Positions 1 to 12,830 of a DNA stretch of 64,000 nt are shown one piece after another. The translations under genes were made by a program, and so were the position numbers. Below the pieces are notes generated by a model, which was given only the letters and a program-made list of their open reading frames with translations, was not told where the DNA came from and did no database searches. The stretch comes from Nyssa sinensis (taxonomy: Eukaryota; Streptophyta; Magnoliopsida; Cornales; Nyssaceae). The stretch's first letter is position 1; each line of letters starts with the position of its first letter. The stretch lies in assembly GCA_008638375.1 (NCBI GenBank), contig CM018032.1, positions 36,553,251 through 36,617,250 on the forward strand. Reading direction: 5' to 3'.

Positions 1-904
1 TCGACTAGCACTGCCCCGTAGACAATCCCACCGCTGCCGCCGACTGCCACCACCGACACTCCCATTGCTACTGCCAATAACGCCGAAACCTCAATCTCAC
101 CACTTCACCTCGTTTGAGAAAGGTTAGGGTTTTTTGCTTTGTTTAAATGACCAAATTTCAGTGTAATTTTTGCTTTGTTTTACCATGTATGAATACGTGA
201 CTATTATACTATTGAAGGGAATGTCGACTTGATTATTTTTTAGTTTTTTAACTATTAAGTTTATTTCTCTTGCGTGTTGTAAATACTGCTAACTGCCAAT
301 GCTTTTACTCCCAAATCCCAATATTATGATGACTTATTTTTCATGTTTGATTGCTTAGTAAAAATTATTATTTGCTACTGCTTGTCTCTTTGATGTGATT
401 ATTAGTTTTAAGTGTGGTATTTTTTTGTGCAATAGTGTAGAGCATTTAGGAAGTGTAGCCATCATAGTCATTATAACTGTGCACTTTTTTCCCTTAAATA
501 TTCTATCATCGGATTATTGTATTTTGACGATTTGACCACATGGAATTCATTTGATGTTTGGTCATGTGTTTTGGTCATGCGTGTTGAGCCTTCTTGTTAA
601 ATCTAACTGCAAGTTGGTTTAGATTGTGTTTGTCAAGCCTAAAGCCCCAAGCAATTATTAGTTCATAATGAGATACTTATAAGAATGATTGTGTATATGG
701 GTTGTTTTCACCAAAAGACATTGATTTTTATCAAATAATTATTGTTTGAATTAATTAATACAGAAAGAAAACTACTCATTACAATGGAACTGACTAAAAT
801 TTTAAAGCACTTGTGAAATTTCAAAAATAATAATATAATTAGTTCATAGTGGTATGCTCAGTAGTCTTCTTACGCATTTTGTCTTTGTTTCCACTTATGG
901 ATAT
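1..904. other. Unannotated intergenic DNA
   Basis: I see no gene here. The first ~110 bases are rich in CCG/CCA/GCC triplets, unlike the AT-rich DNA that follows, and could be the edge of a 5' UTR or exon lying left of the window, but no open frame or family supports that. Bases 120-900 are AT-rich with no long open frame on either strand and no recognisable repeat boundary. Confidence 0.4.
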
Positions 905-1140
905 TCAATCGAGAAAAGGCTAGATAAGTTGCAAAGAGACTTTTATGGGAAAGGGAAGAGGGGAAAAGGAAATTTCACCTAGTTAGTTGGGATAGAGAAG
1001 GAGGGTGGGTTAGAAATCAAAGATTTAAGTATTTTCAACAAAGCTCTTCCTGAGAAATGGCTTTAGAGATTTGCGAGGGAGTCTTATTCTTGGTGGGGGG
1101 AGGTCTGAGTTGCCAAAATTAGTTGTGAGGAGAGGGAGCT
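905..1140 (+). pseudogene. L1-type LINE reverse-transcriptase C-terminal fragment
   Basis: Conceptual translation with frame changes gives pieces such as EKRLDKLQRDF, KFHLVSWDRE, GGLEIKDLSIFNKAL, EKWL-RFARESYSWW. This string is typical of the region just after the reverse-transcriptase domain of plant L1 (LINE) ORF2 proteins, where the usual pattern is a basic LEKIQRDFLW-like stretch, then HLV-W, then GGLG-RDL---N-ALL-KW-WRF. At least two frameshifts and two in-frame stops break it within 240 bases, so it is a relic. No poly-A tail or target duplication was found, and no other LINE parts are visible on either side. The family assignment is from memory of the motif pattern. Confidence 0.65.
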
Positions 1141-1875
1141 TCTAAGGGGGTCAAGGGCAAGCCTTCATTCACTTGCCTTACCTTTTTCACCTCCCTACCA
1201 CATGAGTTACTTATATATATATATATATATCTTGTATTTGTAAATAATTGATTTATTGTTTAAGTAAATTATTCAATGTTACATTACATTAGTAATTTTG
1301 TTTTGATATTGGAATATAATTACCCATTTCTCTAAGAAAGTACAAGCATAAATTAGTGTTGATTCCATAAATCAACCCTTTTTATAATTAAATGATTAAG
1401 AAACCAATTATGTAATTGCATTCAAGTAAGCCTAGCCCCGTTCAGGAGTCATTTTCATCACATGTGAATCTTGTCGCGAAATTTATTCGTGATTGGGCTC
1501 ATGTGTATGAAAATCGATTCTTGAATTGTCCAGAGAGGACAGTTCGGAAATGCATAAATCTGCATTGCAATCAATAGCGCATATGCTTGAATATTTCACT
1601 ATGATAAAATTTCAGTACGGTCTCCTGCTGTTCTCTGGGTATATATTTAGGCGTGCTAACGTCTATCTTGTATACTTGGAGAACCGTAGGGAGATGCTGC
1701 CAAAATTTCTTCTGAGTGGAATCAAGCATTTGATTTGCTGCTGATTGCAATGTAGATTGTGCATTCACGAATGGGATAAGACCACCTTACCCTTTAGAGT
1801 GAAGTTGAAGGTGACAGAATTTATGTTTCATATTTATAACGAGTATCATTTTTTACTTGTATTAGGTAGACGAAA
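1141..1875. other. AT-rich DNA between the LINE relic and the CACTA transposase
   Basis: Holds a (TA)n microsatellite at about 1211-1230 and otherwise nothing I can name. The stretch 1430-1830 may be upstream untranslated DNA of the CACTA transposase gene, since these genes often have an upstream exon, but no splice-supported coding exon was found. No CACTA terminal repeat is visible here. Confidence 0.35.
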
Positions 1876-4800
1876 ATGGATAAGAGTTGGATGGACTTGA
1901 GGGCAGGCATTTTCCAGGGTATGTGAAGGGGATCAAAGATTTTATTGAGTTTGCTCATGCATCTGTAGATGGGAGAAATAGGATAAGATGTCCATGTAGG
2001 AGGTGCAATAATAGGGATTATATGCACATAGATGAGGCCAAAGAGCACCTACTCGAACACGGGATGGACAAGAGATATACGTGTTGAAAATTTCACGGGG
2101 AACGTCGTGACGTACGAGTGGTATTTGATGACGAAGAAGAAGACGACGATGATAACTTTGGTGATAATGTTGGGGTTGGTTACGAAGGCTTGCCACAAAT
2201 GCTGGCAGACTTGTAGGGGGCTACAACTGGGGCGAGTAGTCACAGGAGTGACACGGGACAATCGACCGCGTTTGAGTTGTTGTTGAGGGAAGCAAGGCAG
2301 CCGTTATACCCGGGTTGTGATAAGTTTTCAAAACTGGACTTTCTTATGAAACTCCTTCATATTAAAACCATCAACCGTTGGAGTAACAAATCAGTTAATA
2401 TGGCCATTGAATTGATTAAAGCAACGCTTCCTACTGAGGAGACGCTTCCGAAATCATATTACGAGGCGAAAAGAATATTAAGAGATTTGGGCCTCGGGTA
2501 TATTCCCATACATGCTTGCAAAAACGATTGCATGTTATTTTAGAAGGAGACTGAACAATGTAATGAGTGTACGGTGTGCCACGAACCCAAGTACAAGCTG
2601 AATGAAGGAAAGAGTAAGAGAATTCCGCACAAGGTGCTGAGATATTTTCCCTTAAAACCGAGGCTACAAAGGTTGTACATGTCTCAGAAGACGATAGAAG
2701 ATATGCGGTGGCATAAGGAGAAACGTGTTGCTGAGGAAAATGTATGTAGGCATTCGGCAGATTCACAAACTTGGGTTGAGTTTGATACAAATCACGAATG
2801 GTTTGCAAATGAGCCATGTAATGTACGACTTGGGCTGGCTAGCGACGGTTTCAATCCGTTCGGTGACATGAGTAATGCCTACAGCATGTGGTCGGTACTG
2901 CTTGTGTCGTATAACTTGCCACCATAAAAATGTATGAAAGAACCATTTATCTACATGTCGTTTCTTATTCCAGGACCAAAGTCTCCTAGTAATGAAACTG
3001 ATGTGTACTTGCGTCCTTTAGTGGATGAGTTGAAGGAATTGTGGGAGGTGGGAGTGGAGGCATACGAGGTCTCTAAGAATGAGACATTTTAATTGTATGC
3101 CGTGTTACTGTGGACCATAAATGACTTTCCAGCATACGGGAACTTGTCTGGGTGGAGCACTAAGGGGTATCTGGCATGTTCGGTTTGCAATAAGGATGCA
3201 TGTTCCCTACATTTGTCAAATGGGAAGAAGATATGCTACATGTGCCATCGTTGTTTTCTACCGCCATCACATGGCTGGCGAAATCGACAGAAGCATCTAT
3301 TTGATGAAAAAATTGAGCGCAGATTGTCACCTCCATTGTTGTCTGGCAAAGACGTGTTGGCACAATTGGCACTCATCCAACCAGTGAGGTTTGGGAAGAT
3401 ACCAGGTACTAAGAAAAGGAAGCGTACTAATGTGGACTTAAATTGGAAGAAGAAGAGCATATTTTTTGATTTGCCGTACTGGGAGACCCTTAAGTTGAGG
3501 CACAATTTGGATGTGATGCACATCGAGAAGAACATATGTGATAATGTGTTGGGAACTGTAATGAACATTGAAGGGAAGACAAAGGATACTGTTAAAGCCT
3601 GGTTGGACTTGCAAGAGCTGAGAATAAGGAAAGAGCTACACCTAATACCTAGCGGTGATAAATATATCGTGCCTCCTGCACAATATACATTATCATCTGC
3701 AGAGAGAATGAGGATTTGCGAGTGGTTTAAATCGGTGAAGTTCCCAGATAGATACGCATCGAATATATCTCAGTGTATAAATGTTATAGATGGGAAAATA
3801 TCTGGATTGAAGGGCCATGACTGCCATGTCCTTTTACAATGACTTCTTCCGGTTGCACTACGTGGGTATCTCACCGATGACATATCGACTACATTAAATG
3901 AGTTGGGTTGCTTCTTTAGAGAATTATGTGCGAAGACGTTGAATGTGGAAGTACTTGAAAAGCTTAAAAGGGATGTTTTCGTGATCCTCTGCAAGTTGGA
4001 ACAGATTTCCCCTCTAGCTTTCTTTGATATAATGGTCCACTTAGCTATGCATTTGCCTCATGAGGCAAAAATTGACGAACCTGTCCAATACCGTTGGATG
4101 TATCCAATAGAAAGGTACATTTAATTTTGTGAATTGTGTTATCTATCCATCCTAACTATTTTAATCTATAACTGATTAATTATCAAAATAGATATTTGCA
4201 CACATTGAAGCAATATGTGCGTAACAAAGCACGACCGGAAGGGTCAATTGCTGAGGCTTACATTGATGCTGAATGTCTCACCTTCTACTCTATGCATCTT
4301 GAAGATATTGAGACAAGGTTTAATCGTCAAGAGCAAAATTCTAATAGATGTCCAGGGCAACAACGAACTAGCCTTGCGGTGTTTAATCAGAATATGCGGC
4401 CAATAGGTGCCCATATATATGAATGGTGTCATCCTCAAGACTTAGAAAGAGCCCACTACACCGTGCTCAACAACTATGATGAGACATTGCCATATTTTAA
4501 GTAAGTTTATCGAAATCATTGTAATACTACGTTAGTACACAAATGAAAGTTACATATAACATATTTCATCTTATGCAGTGAGCATACGATGGAGCTTTAG
4601 AGAGAACATGTATCAAGTTCTAATCTAGAGCAAAGACAACAAAATTTGTTTCCAAAGTGGTTTGGAGAACGTGTAAGACAAGGTTTCAATTAATTGTAAT
4701 TATATTAGTTAATGAATTTGTATTCAATTAATTTTTTACTTGTATTGAATTAATAGATAAAGCTATTACGCCACCAACAATCTCCTGAGGCGTACGATCA

Positions 4801-5560
4801 ATTATATTCCTTAGCATGTGGTCTTGATCAAAGGATATCCCGCTACACCAATTTAATTGTTGATGGTGTTCGATTTCACAAGAGGGAACGTGAGGTCATT
4901 CGACGAACACAGAATAGCGGGGTCCTTGTTCAGTGAGATGGTGACACAGGACAAACTATAGAGTACTATGGTGTTTTATAAAACATCGTACAGTTACATT
5001 ATTGCTACGGTCATTCTGTATATATTTTTAAATGTGATTGGTGGGATGTAAGTAATAAGAAGACTGGAATTCAGATCGATAAGCACTTCATAAGTGTTAA
5101 TACGTCACATACGACATTTAAAAATGATCCGTATGTTTTGGCTTCTCAAGCAAAACAAGTTTTCTATTTGAAGGACCCAAAAATAAGAGGTGATTGGCAT
5201 GATGTCCAAAAAATAAAAACTAGAAATATTTATGATGTCCTAGAAGTTGGCGAAGGAGATGAAGATTTGGAGAGGATTGAGGAGGCACTACAAGAAGAGT
5301 CTCAAACTGCCCACGATGGTGTTGTCCTGCACGATCAGGAAGATGTTACTTCGTATCGGTTGAATAGAACTGATGTAGAACCAGATCATGTCGTAGCTTC
5401 CGACATCACCAATACCACACAATTAGATTTGAGGGATGCAACTTTCATTAATGATGATGATGACGACGACAATGATTTTGATGATGACACATTGTTAGAG
5501 TATTGTACCGAGAATGAAGAAAATTCAAGTTCAGATGATGATACAGACTCAAATGAATAA
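1876..5560 (+). pseudogene. TNP2-type CACTA transposase, broken
   Basis: This would be the CACTA transposase that cuts and joins element ends. The order of recognisable parts fits the plant TNP2 family: an N-terminal transposase-associated zinc domain (MDKSW start at 1876, then CPCRRCNN near 1990 and KFHGE near 2090); the TNP2 core (2280-3840; LLREARQPLYPGC, PHKVLRYFPLKPRL, DGFNPFGDMSNAYSMW, LWTINDFPAYGNLSGWSTKG, MHIEKNICDNVLGT); a DUF4218-like part (3840-4500); and a DUF4216-like part ending in an Asp/Glu/Ser tail (4760-5560). Introns with GT/AG borders are visible at about 4115-4192, 4503-4578 and 4673-4757. It is dead: a frameshift follows the first six codons, and in-frame stops lie at 2085, 2541, 2925, 3090 and 3841, several replacing an expected Trp or Gln. 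The stops fit decay after silencing. Confidence 0.85.
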
Positions 5561-5728
5561 TTGTAATAGATGTTACATGTGTTTGGAGGTAGTGTAATGG
5601 TTTCGGCTTTTATAATGTAATGGAAATTTAATTTTATGATGTAATGGGTAATCATTTTTACTTCGATAAGGATTTTAATTTTTATGATTAAATAGAAACA
5701 ATTTTATTTTTAAACTTTATTTGTAGAT

Positions 5729-7230
5729 ATGGTTGGACTAGGTTCACGCAGACGCGCAGTTATGCAGGACCCATCGACCCCTTCCCCCTCATCTGCTGGG
5801 TCGACCGATCCTGCCATCAATGGTATGCATAGTTTATATTTTTATTAATGATTATATAAATATGGTACTAATTTTTTCTATTTTGTTTCTTCTAAAGCTT
5901 CGGCCACCACCCTTAGACAAGGGCATGGTAAGTCGAAGAATCGCAGCTTGCAGGTTCAGATGGAGGCAGCGTAGGGCGCGCCCCTTCGGATTGAGATACC
6001 TCTGGGCTTGCTGAAGCCCGTTACTGGGTGGGCACAGCAGTTCATTATAGAGGTCGGCATCATTTGCTAGCTACGTGCCCCACTCCATGTTAGTGACTGG
6101 AGTCAGGTCACTGACGCGGAGAGACGGGATATTCATGTGCATATCTAGGTATGTCTTTTATTATTGTGTTTAACTAAATTTTAACATATGTTATGGCGTA
6201 ATGTTTTGACAATGACATGCTTTTACAGGAGAAATTTGACATCGATCTCCACCTGTCTCATGTCGTGAAGGCAGTCGACCATTACTTGGGAACCTGTTTC
6301 AGGGACTACCGATATAGGCTCCACATGCACTATGAGGCAGAGGTGGCAGCAGGTAGAGAGCCTCGTGACAGACCCTACAGAGGGGTGGCGATGGAAGATT
6401 GGATGTTACTATGCGACCGGTTCGCTAATGACGCATTCCAAGTAAAAATTGTCAAAATTACTTTTGTTGTATGATGAATCATTGTCATTTATACTAACCT
6501 TCTTTGTTTTGGCCAAGTGTAGGAACTTAGTAAGAAAAATAGTGAGAGCAGAAGCAAGCAAAAGGTGACCCACTGTGGTGGATCACGTTCTTTTGTTAGG
6601 TATAGGCATGAGATGGTAAGTTAATAAATGTATCAATTTCTCATTATATAATGTATTCATGAAATCAATCTTCACAAGCTACTATTTATTTGTTGCAACG
6701 AGACTAGGAGACCGGTGCACCACCCAGCCGCATTGAGTTGTGGCACAAGACGCACTACAATCCCGAAAAGGGTTGGACTGGGCCTGAAGCTCAGCGACTT
6801 TATGTAAGTTAGAAAAGATTTATATACCACTATTACGAATTTAATATTAATATAAAATGTTTAAAAGTAGTAACAAATATTTATGTTTTTTTGGGACGAG
6901 ATGGTCGAGATGCGTGTTCGACCGACCCCTGAGGGTGAGCAACCGATGACCAGATACGAGAGACTGTTCTGGGAAAGAGGCACGGATATGTGTGTGGCTT
7001 AGGGAGTGGGATAGAGCCGATAGCATCGTCCTCTACCGTCGAGAGCAATGCTAGGTTTCACGCAGCCACCCAGATAGCTGAAACAGCCACCCAGAGAGCT
7101 AAGGCAGCTGAGAGACTGAATGCAAATATGAGGGTTGAGATGACAGAGCTCAAGGAGTGGTAGGCCCAGATAGAGACTCTTATGAAAACAATACTCAGCC
7201 AGCAAGGAGGCTTTGATCAGCCTTGGTAAG
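5729..7230 (+). pseudogene. CACTA second gene (plant Ptta/En-Spm family), broken
   Basis: Lies directly downstream of the transposase in the same direction, where CACTA elements carry their second protein (TNPA/TNPD-like or Ptta/En_Spm family), thought to bind subterminal repeats or help transposition. Exon-like pieces with GT/AG borders are at 5729-5820 (MVGLGSRRRAVM), about 5897-6150 (VQMEAA-GAPLRIEIPLG), about 6229-6440 (EKFDIDLHLSHVVKAVDHYL, then FRDYRYRLHMHYEA), about 6523-6617 (SKKNSESRSKQKVTHCGGSR), about 6707-6803 (PSRIELWHKTHYNPEKGW) and about 6897-7230 (PTPEGEQPMTRYERLFWERG, then an Ala/Glu/Arg-rich helix and QQGGFDQPW). The final helix looks like a coiled coil. In-frame stops (for example near 5973 and 7000) and frameshifts make it a pseudogene. 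Family is inferred from motif order and position. Confidence 0.75.
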
Positions 7231-7299
7231 TTTTTAAAATTATTTACTTTGGTACATTTATCATTTATAGAAAATGTTACGTAAAACCCCTTAAAAGAT

Positions 7300-8316
7300 T
7301 TTGGCCTAACGGCCTACAAATCGCATGACACTTCACATATGAAAATAGACTTGCACGAACTTATTTAATTATATAAGGATGCAAGTTTCAGCTCCAAAAA
7401 GGCCCATTTTGGGGTTTTGACAGACCAAAACATTGGATATCAGCCTAACCATCCCAAAACCCCATCACACAGCTCCCAAATGATAAAATAGACTTGCACA
7501 AACTTACGACACTCAGTTCGGATGCCCGGTTTGAAACTTATGCAAGTTTCAGCTCCAAAAAGACCCATTTTGGGACTTTGACAGACCAAAATTCCAGATA
7601 TCGGCCTAACTACACCGAAACCCCATCACATACCTCACAAATGATAAAATACACTTGCACGAACTTACGGCACTCGGTTCGGATGCCTGGTTTGAAACTT
7701 ATGCAAGTTTTAGGTCCAAAAAGGCCCATTTTGGAGTTTTGACAGACCAAAACCCCGGATATTGGTCTAACCACCCCAAAACCCCATCACACACCTCAAA
7801 ATGATAAAATAAACTTTCACGAACTTACGGTAATCAGTTCGGATGCCCGGTTTGAAACTTATGCAAGTTTTAATTCAAAAAGGCCCATTTTGGGATTTTG
7901 ACAGACCAAAATGTTGGATATCGGCCTAACTATACCAAAACCCCATCACACACCTCAAAAATGATAAAATAAACTTGCACAAACTTATGGCACTCAGTTC
8001 GGATGCCTGGTTTGAAACTTATGCAAGTTTCAGCTCCAAAAAGACCCATTTTGGGGTTTTGGCAAACCAAAATGCCGAATATCAACCTAACTACACCAAA
8101 ACCCCATCACACACCCCACAAATGATAAAATACACTTGCACGAACTTACGGCACTCGGTTCGGATACCCGGTTTGAAACTTATGCAAGTTTCAGCTCCAA
8201 AAAGACCCATTTTGGGGTTTTGACAGACCAAAATGCCGGATATCTGCCTAACTATACTGAAATCCCATCACACACCTCAAAATGATAAAATAGACTTCCA
8301 CGAACTTACGGTAATC
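7300..8316. repeat. Tandem array of ~160-bp repeats, left part
   Basis: Each unit contains TTCGGATGCCCGGTTTGAAA, then a CCAAAAAGGCCCATTTTGGG block, GACAGACCAAAA, and a CCCCATCACACACCTC block. The GATGCC landmark falls at 7521, 7682, 7842, 8002 and 8163, a spacing of 160-161 bases. The first unit before 7380 is diverged and partial. The array is cut at 8316 by the Tekay insertion and resumes at 18954. It lies inside the right half of the CACTA element. Confidence 0.92.
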
Positions 8317-10576
8317 TGTCACGCCCCGAATTTTCGACGAACCCGGGGCGCGAGTAACGAGACAGAAAGTAAAATAAATAAAAGGATAAAAGTAATTAGA
8401 TTCACTAAACATGCGTCCATCATCATCCATACATAAAATAACATCGAATACATTGTTCATCAGTCATTCGGGCTTAAGCCCTTACATAACAAAATACAAG
8501 CCTCATGGATCACAAATACATCACGTGCTTCGCCCTTTCAGGGCATCACTAAGTCTCATGTGGCTGGAGGATCCTCATCTGAAAATGTTGCCCACGAATG
8601 GGTCAGCACAACCGCTGGTATGATGAAATGCTAATGCCAAAAATAAAGCTAAGGCGTGGCATGTGCAAAGTGTACATTTATTTCTAAATGACATTCAAGC
8701 ATCGCAGTAATATATATGAATGGTATGCATGACACACCCATGCGCAACTCTATGCCACACCCATGTCTCATTTACGGGTACTCCCCGATGGCTCGAAGTA
8801 CCAATGCAATGGCCAATTTTGGGTTTTTCACCACAGGATCTACACCCTCATAATGCAAAGCACCATGTGCTTACCCACGCCATGTTCTCAAGGAATTCAT
8901 CATATGCCAATATGCCAATGCAATCTCAATGAACATGGATCTCAATAATATGACATGCTCTGACAATAATAATTCAATCACCAATCAGTTTCATATACAT
9001 GCATATCTCATATGTTCGTACATCACGATTCATGTTCTTCACTTTATTAACTTGCCAGTAACACATAACATGTGAACAACCAATTCCAAATAAACAGGTA
9101 AACACATTACAGATAAACACATACAGCATTCCAGTCATTCACAAATATTCCTAACTTAACTTCATTTCTAACACTAGCAAAACACCATACCTGATGGGTT
9201 GGTATCAACCCTAGAAGATCGTGAACTATATGTAACTGAACCGGCGGATGTAAATGTAGGAGATCAGATCGCCTCCTCCTGTCCTGTCAGTGTCCCTAAA
9301 AGTAGAAATTACAACTCAGTCCATTGTTGTTTGAATTTATGCTATTCATCAAATTTTATGTCTTTAAATTCATAGGTTTCTATTCTGCTAAATTAAACTC
9401 TACCATTGGTTTTAGAACGTTTAAGAAAGTAAGTCTAGGTTTTCGTAGAACTCAATTCGGACACCGGGGTTCAAAAGGGCAAAACAGTCATTTTGCACTT
9501 TACACGTGTCCTTACATTTCGTGACCTCTTTTCACAATTCGGACTCCACAGTTGAGTCCGGAATGTTCGAGATAATAAAATTTCACTATTTGTTTACCTA
9601 ATTCGGAGTTCGTCTGACAGTGTTTCGAGTTAGGGGCATTTTGGTAATTTTAAGGGTTACTACGGGTCTTTTATTTTTCGGGACCCCGTCTCATAAAACG
9701 GACCTCACCATTGGTCTCGGAATAGTCGAGATAGTCAAAACACACTAATGACTTGTCTCATTTGGACTCCGGGATGTTTTTGAATATTTAATTAATTAAA
9801 TTAATTAAATTAATTAATTAATTTAATTAATAATTTATTAATATTTTAATCAGGTGGGTCAAAGTGTAATTCCTAACAGTTGGGGGGTCAATTTATAATT
9901 TCCGAAAGTTTCAGGGTTAAGGTTCAAATTCAAAAGGTTCAAATTCTATTTTTTAATTTAAAACAATGGCTGACACGTGGCAGGGTGGTTCGGCCCAAGC
10001 CCGACCCGGACCCGACCCGGACCCGGACAGACCCCCTTCTCCCCCCGTTTTTCCGGCGGAGCTCCGGTCACCCTCTCCGGCGCCGGTGACCGGAATTTCA
10101 GAAAAATCAAGCTTTTAAACTCGATTTTCATGGTGTTTCCGAAGCCCCTTTCAATCCCAAATCATTCTAAAACATTTTTGGAGCCTTTTAATACCGTTTT
10201 GAAGCTTCCAATCACGATGAAAAACCCAGATTTCCCCCCCACGGCCGTGACCTGCACATCCCCTTTTCTCCCTCATTTTTCAACCGTTTTCTATCATTTT
10301 TGTTGCGTTTTAATCCTTACATTATGCTCTACAAGGTTCTACAATTTAAACCGATTGAAATTCTCTAAAACAAATCGAAACAGAAGCGACCCACTTACTA
10401 ATTTTTTGGCCGTTTCTCTCTCTAGCCGTGCCCTCCTTCTTCCTCTTGCTCGGAGCTCGAGCCAAGTCTCAAACTGTCCCTCAGAGCTCTATTTCTCTCC
10501 TTCTTTTCTGCTTCTTTCCTTCTCTTCTTTCCCACCCGAGACTACTCTCTTTTTCTCTTTATTTTCTCTATTTCTA

Positions 10577-10616
<40 letters not shown>

Positions 10617-10769
10617 CAAGACCAACCTACTCTCTGCCGATTCTGCATTCTCCCACTCCCTGAATCCTACTCACACACTCAACCTTACCCCATGCCTTGT
10701 TTGAGTGTATCACACTCAAACTTACACACACACACAACCGGGTACACACACACACACACCTCACACAAC

Positions 10770-10816
<47 letters not shown>

Positions 10817-10873
10817 CCACATTTAAATATACACTCACTTTTTACACATATACACACACAATTAAATTTAAAT

Positions 10874-10909
<36 letters not shown>

Positions 10910-11027
10910 TATATACACATACACCCAATAATAATTTTTTTTTTATAATAATAATAATAACAATAAAAAATTAAATTAACAATTGCAAAAATAAATAATA
11001 AAAAAAAAAAATTTTCATGTTATAACA
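8317..11027 (-). repeat. Tekay 3' LTR
   Basis: Starts TGTCACGCCCCGAA and ends CATGTTATAACA in window orientation, so the true sense runs right to left. It holds an AT palindromic patch (9789-9850), a GC-rich CpG-dense stretch (9990-10095) with a perfect 9-bp hairpin CCGGTCACC/GGTGACCGG (10064-10072 and 10085-10093), a (CT)n run (10578-10614), an AC-rich patch, and two (TA)n runs (about 10772-10814 and 10874-10899). A repeated block containing ACCATTGG / GTTGAGTCCGG recurs at about 9402, 9548 and 9707. Long open frames in the CT/AC/TA part are low-complexity artefacts. Confidence 0.95.
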
Positions 11028-11040
11028 TCCTTCCCTCCTT
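11028..11040 (-). other. Polypurine tract of the Tekay element
   Basis: Directly abuts the 3' LTR; read on the minus strand it is AAGGAGGGAAGGA, all purine. This is the position and composition expected for the plus-strand DNA priming site of a Ty3/gypsy element. Confidence 0.85.
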
Positions 11041-11092
11041 ACAAAAATTTCGTCCCGAAATTTAAAATAACATAGAACCAAAAGAAAATACA

Positions 11093-12168
11093 TCACTGAT
11101 CAAACAACTCAGGGCACCTAACTCGAACCTCGGCCTCACGCTCCCACGTAGCCTCCTCAACCCCATGGTGGTTCCAACGAACCTTGACCAAAGGGATGGT
11201 CCTGCCTCGCAAAACCTGGTCCCTTGAGTCCAATATCTCTACGGGTCTCTGGTCATAGGAAGCGTCCCCCTCGAACTGAAGATCTACCCAGTCAAGTACA
11301 TGTGAGGGGTCGGGATGGTACTTCCTCAGCATAGATACATGGAAGACGTCATGAACCCCAGATAGCTGTGGTGGTAAGGCTAGCTTATAAGCCACCTCAC
11401 CAACTCTCCCAAGAATCTCAAAAGGACCTATAAATCGTGGCAATAGCTTCCCACAGCGCCCAAATCTCCTCAAGCCCCGTCTGGGAGATACCTTGAGGAA
11501 CACATGGTCCCTCACCTCAAATGCTAAGGGCCGCCGCCTCCTATCTGCATAACTCCTCTGGCGGCTCTGAGCTGTCAACAACCGCTGTCTGATCACCTGT
11601 ATCTTGTCCGTGGTCTCACGAACAATATCAGGTCCTAAGGCAGCTGTCTCTCCCACCTCGGTCCAACATACCAGGGAACGGCACGGCCTACCATATAATG
11701 CCTCAAATGGTGCCATCTCAATGCTGGACTGGTAGCTGTTGTTGTAGGCAAACTCAACTAAGGCAAGGTGGTCCTCCCAGCTACCTCTAAAGTCCATGAC
11801 GCAGGCCCTGAGCATATCCTCCAAGATCTGAATAGTGCGCTCTGACTGGCCATCTGTCTGTGGGTGGAAGGCAGTACTGAACTGCAGCTGGGTCCCTAAG
11901 GCTGTCTGGAAACTCTGCCAGAACCGTGCAGTGAAACGTGGGTCCCTGTCAGAAACTATGGATACCGGTACCCCATGTAGTCGTATTATCTCTCGAATGT
12001 ACAACCTACTGAGGGCGTCTGATGAGTCAGTCACTCTGATCGGTAAGAAATGGGCGGACTTCGTCAGTCTGTCCACAATAACCCAAATCGCATCATGGCC
12101 CCTAGGTGACCTCGGAAGACCCATCACGAAATCCATGGTAACGTGCTCCAACTTCCACTCGGCTATCG
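11093..12168 (-). pseudogene. Tekay pol: integrase core and chromodomain-like C-terminus
   Basis: Final part of the gag-pol polyprotein, open from the frameshift near 12168 to the TGA at 11093. The catalytic triad is visible: Asp in [10 protein letters not shown], Asp in SDRDPRF, and Glu in [15 protein letters not shown]. After the core come the [19 protein letters not shown] region and [12 protein letters not shown] (integrase C-terminal beta domain), and last [15 protein letters not shown]...[18 protein letters not shown], the chromodomain-like tail found in Tekay/Del chromoviruses, which is thought to steer insertion to marked chromatin. This segment is intact in itself but separated from upstream pol by a one-base deletion, so it could only be made from an undamaged relative or by frameshifting. 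Confidence 0.9.
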
Positions 12169-12830
12169 AGTGGCTGTAGCAAACCTCCAGGCCTCTGGTG
12201 CTCAGCCTTCACCTGCTGGCACGTGAGACACCTAGCCACAAACTGTGCCACATCTGCCTTCATCCCAGTCCACCAATACTGACGGCGCAGATCATGATAC
12301 ATCTTGGTGCCCCCTGGGTGCACCGCCAAGCGTGAATGGTGGAAATCCCTAAGGACATCAGTCCTAAGAGACTCGGGAACGAAGACCCTACCCCTGTATC
12401 TCAAACCAAGGTCAGAATGGACTGTCCATCCCTCAAACCCCTCGGGGCTAGCAATCCGTGCCCTGATCTGCTCAGCCTCGGTATCCAGCAACTGTGCCTC
12501 TATAACTCTGGTCAGAAGGGTAGGCTGTACACACAGGCTGAATAGGGTGGCGCGTCCCTCAGACTCGGTAAGCTCTAAGTCAAACTCCCCAATAACTCCC
12601 ATCATCTCCCACTCTCTGATGGCTAGGCTGGCTAAGGTGCTGCTCGGTCTCCGACTGAGTGCATCAGCTACGACGTTGGCCTTCCCAGGATGGTACTGAA
12701 GGTCAAAGTCGTAGTCCTCTAGGTACTCCATCCATCTCCTCTGTCGAAGGTTCAGATCCTTCTGTGTAAAGATATACCTGAGGCTCTTGTGGTCCGAGAA
12801 CACCTCAAATCTCACCCCATATAAATAGTG
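12169..12830 (-). pseudogene. Tekay pol: end of RNase H, integrase zinc domain
   Basis: Continues the same frame as the upstream segment after the in-frame TGA at 12831. It begins with the end of RNase H ([14 protein letters not shown], then [20 protein letters not shown] and [10 protein letters not shown], a connection typical of Ty3/gypsy pol) and carries the integrase N-terminal zinc finger: His in [12 protein letters not shown], then CLTCQQVK. It leaves frame near 12168, where one base is missing relative to the reading that joins GGLLQPL to the integrase core. The stop at its upstream edge lies where an Arg codon is expected (CGA to TGA, a CpG transition). Confidence 0.88.

Noticed and set aside
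9977..10948. Long open frames across the CT/AC/TA part of the Tekay 3' LTR (and the same at 17907-18896)
   Set aside because: They are low-complexity translations of microsatellites and GC-rich LTR sequence, present in both LTR copies with no family match.
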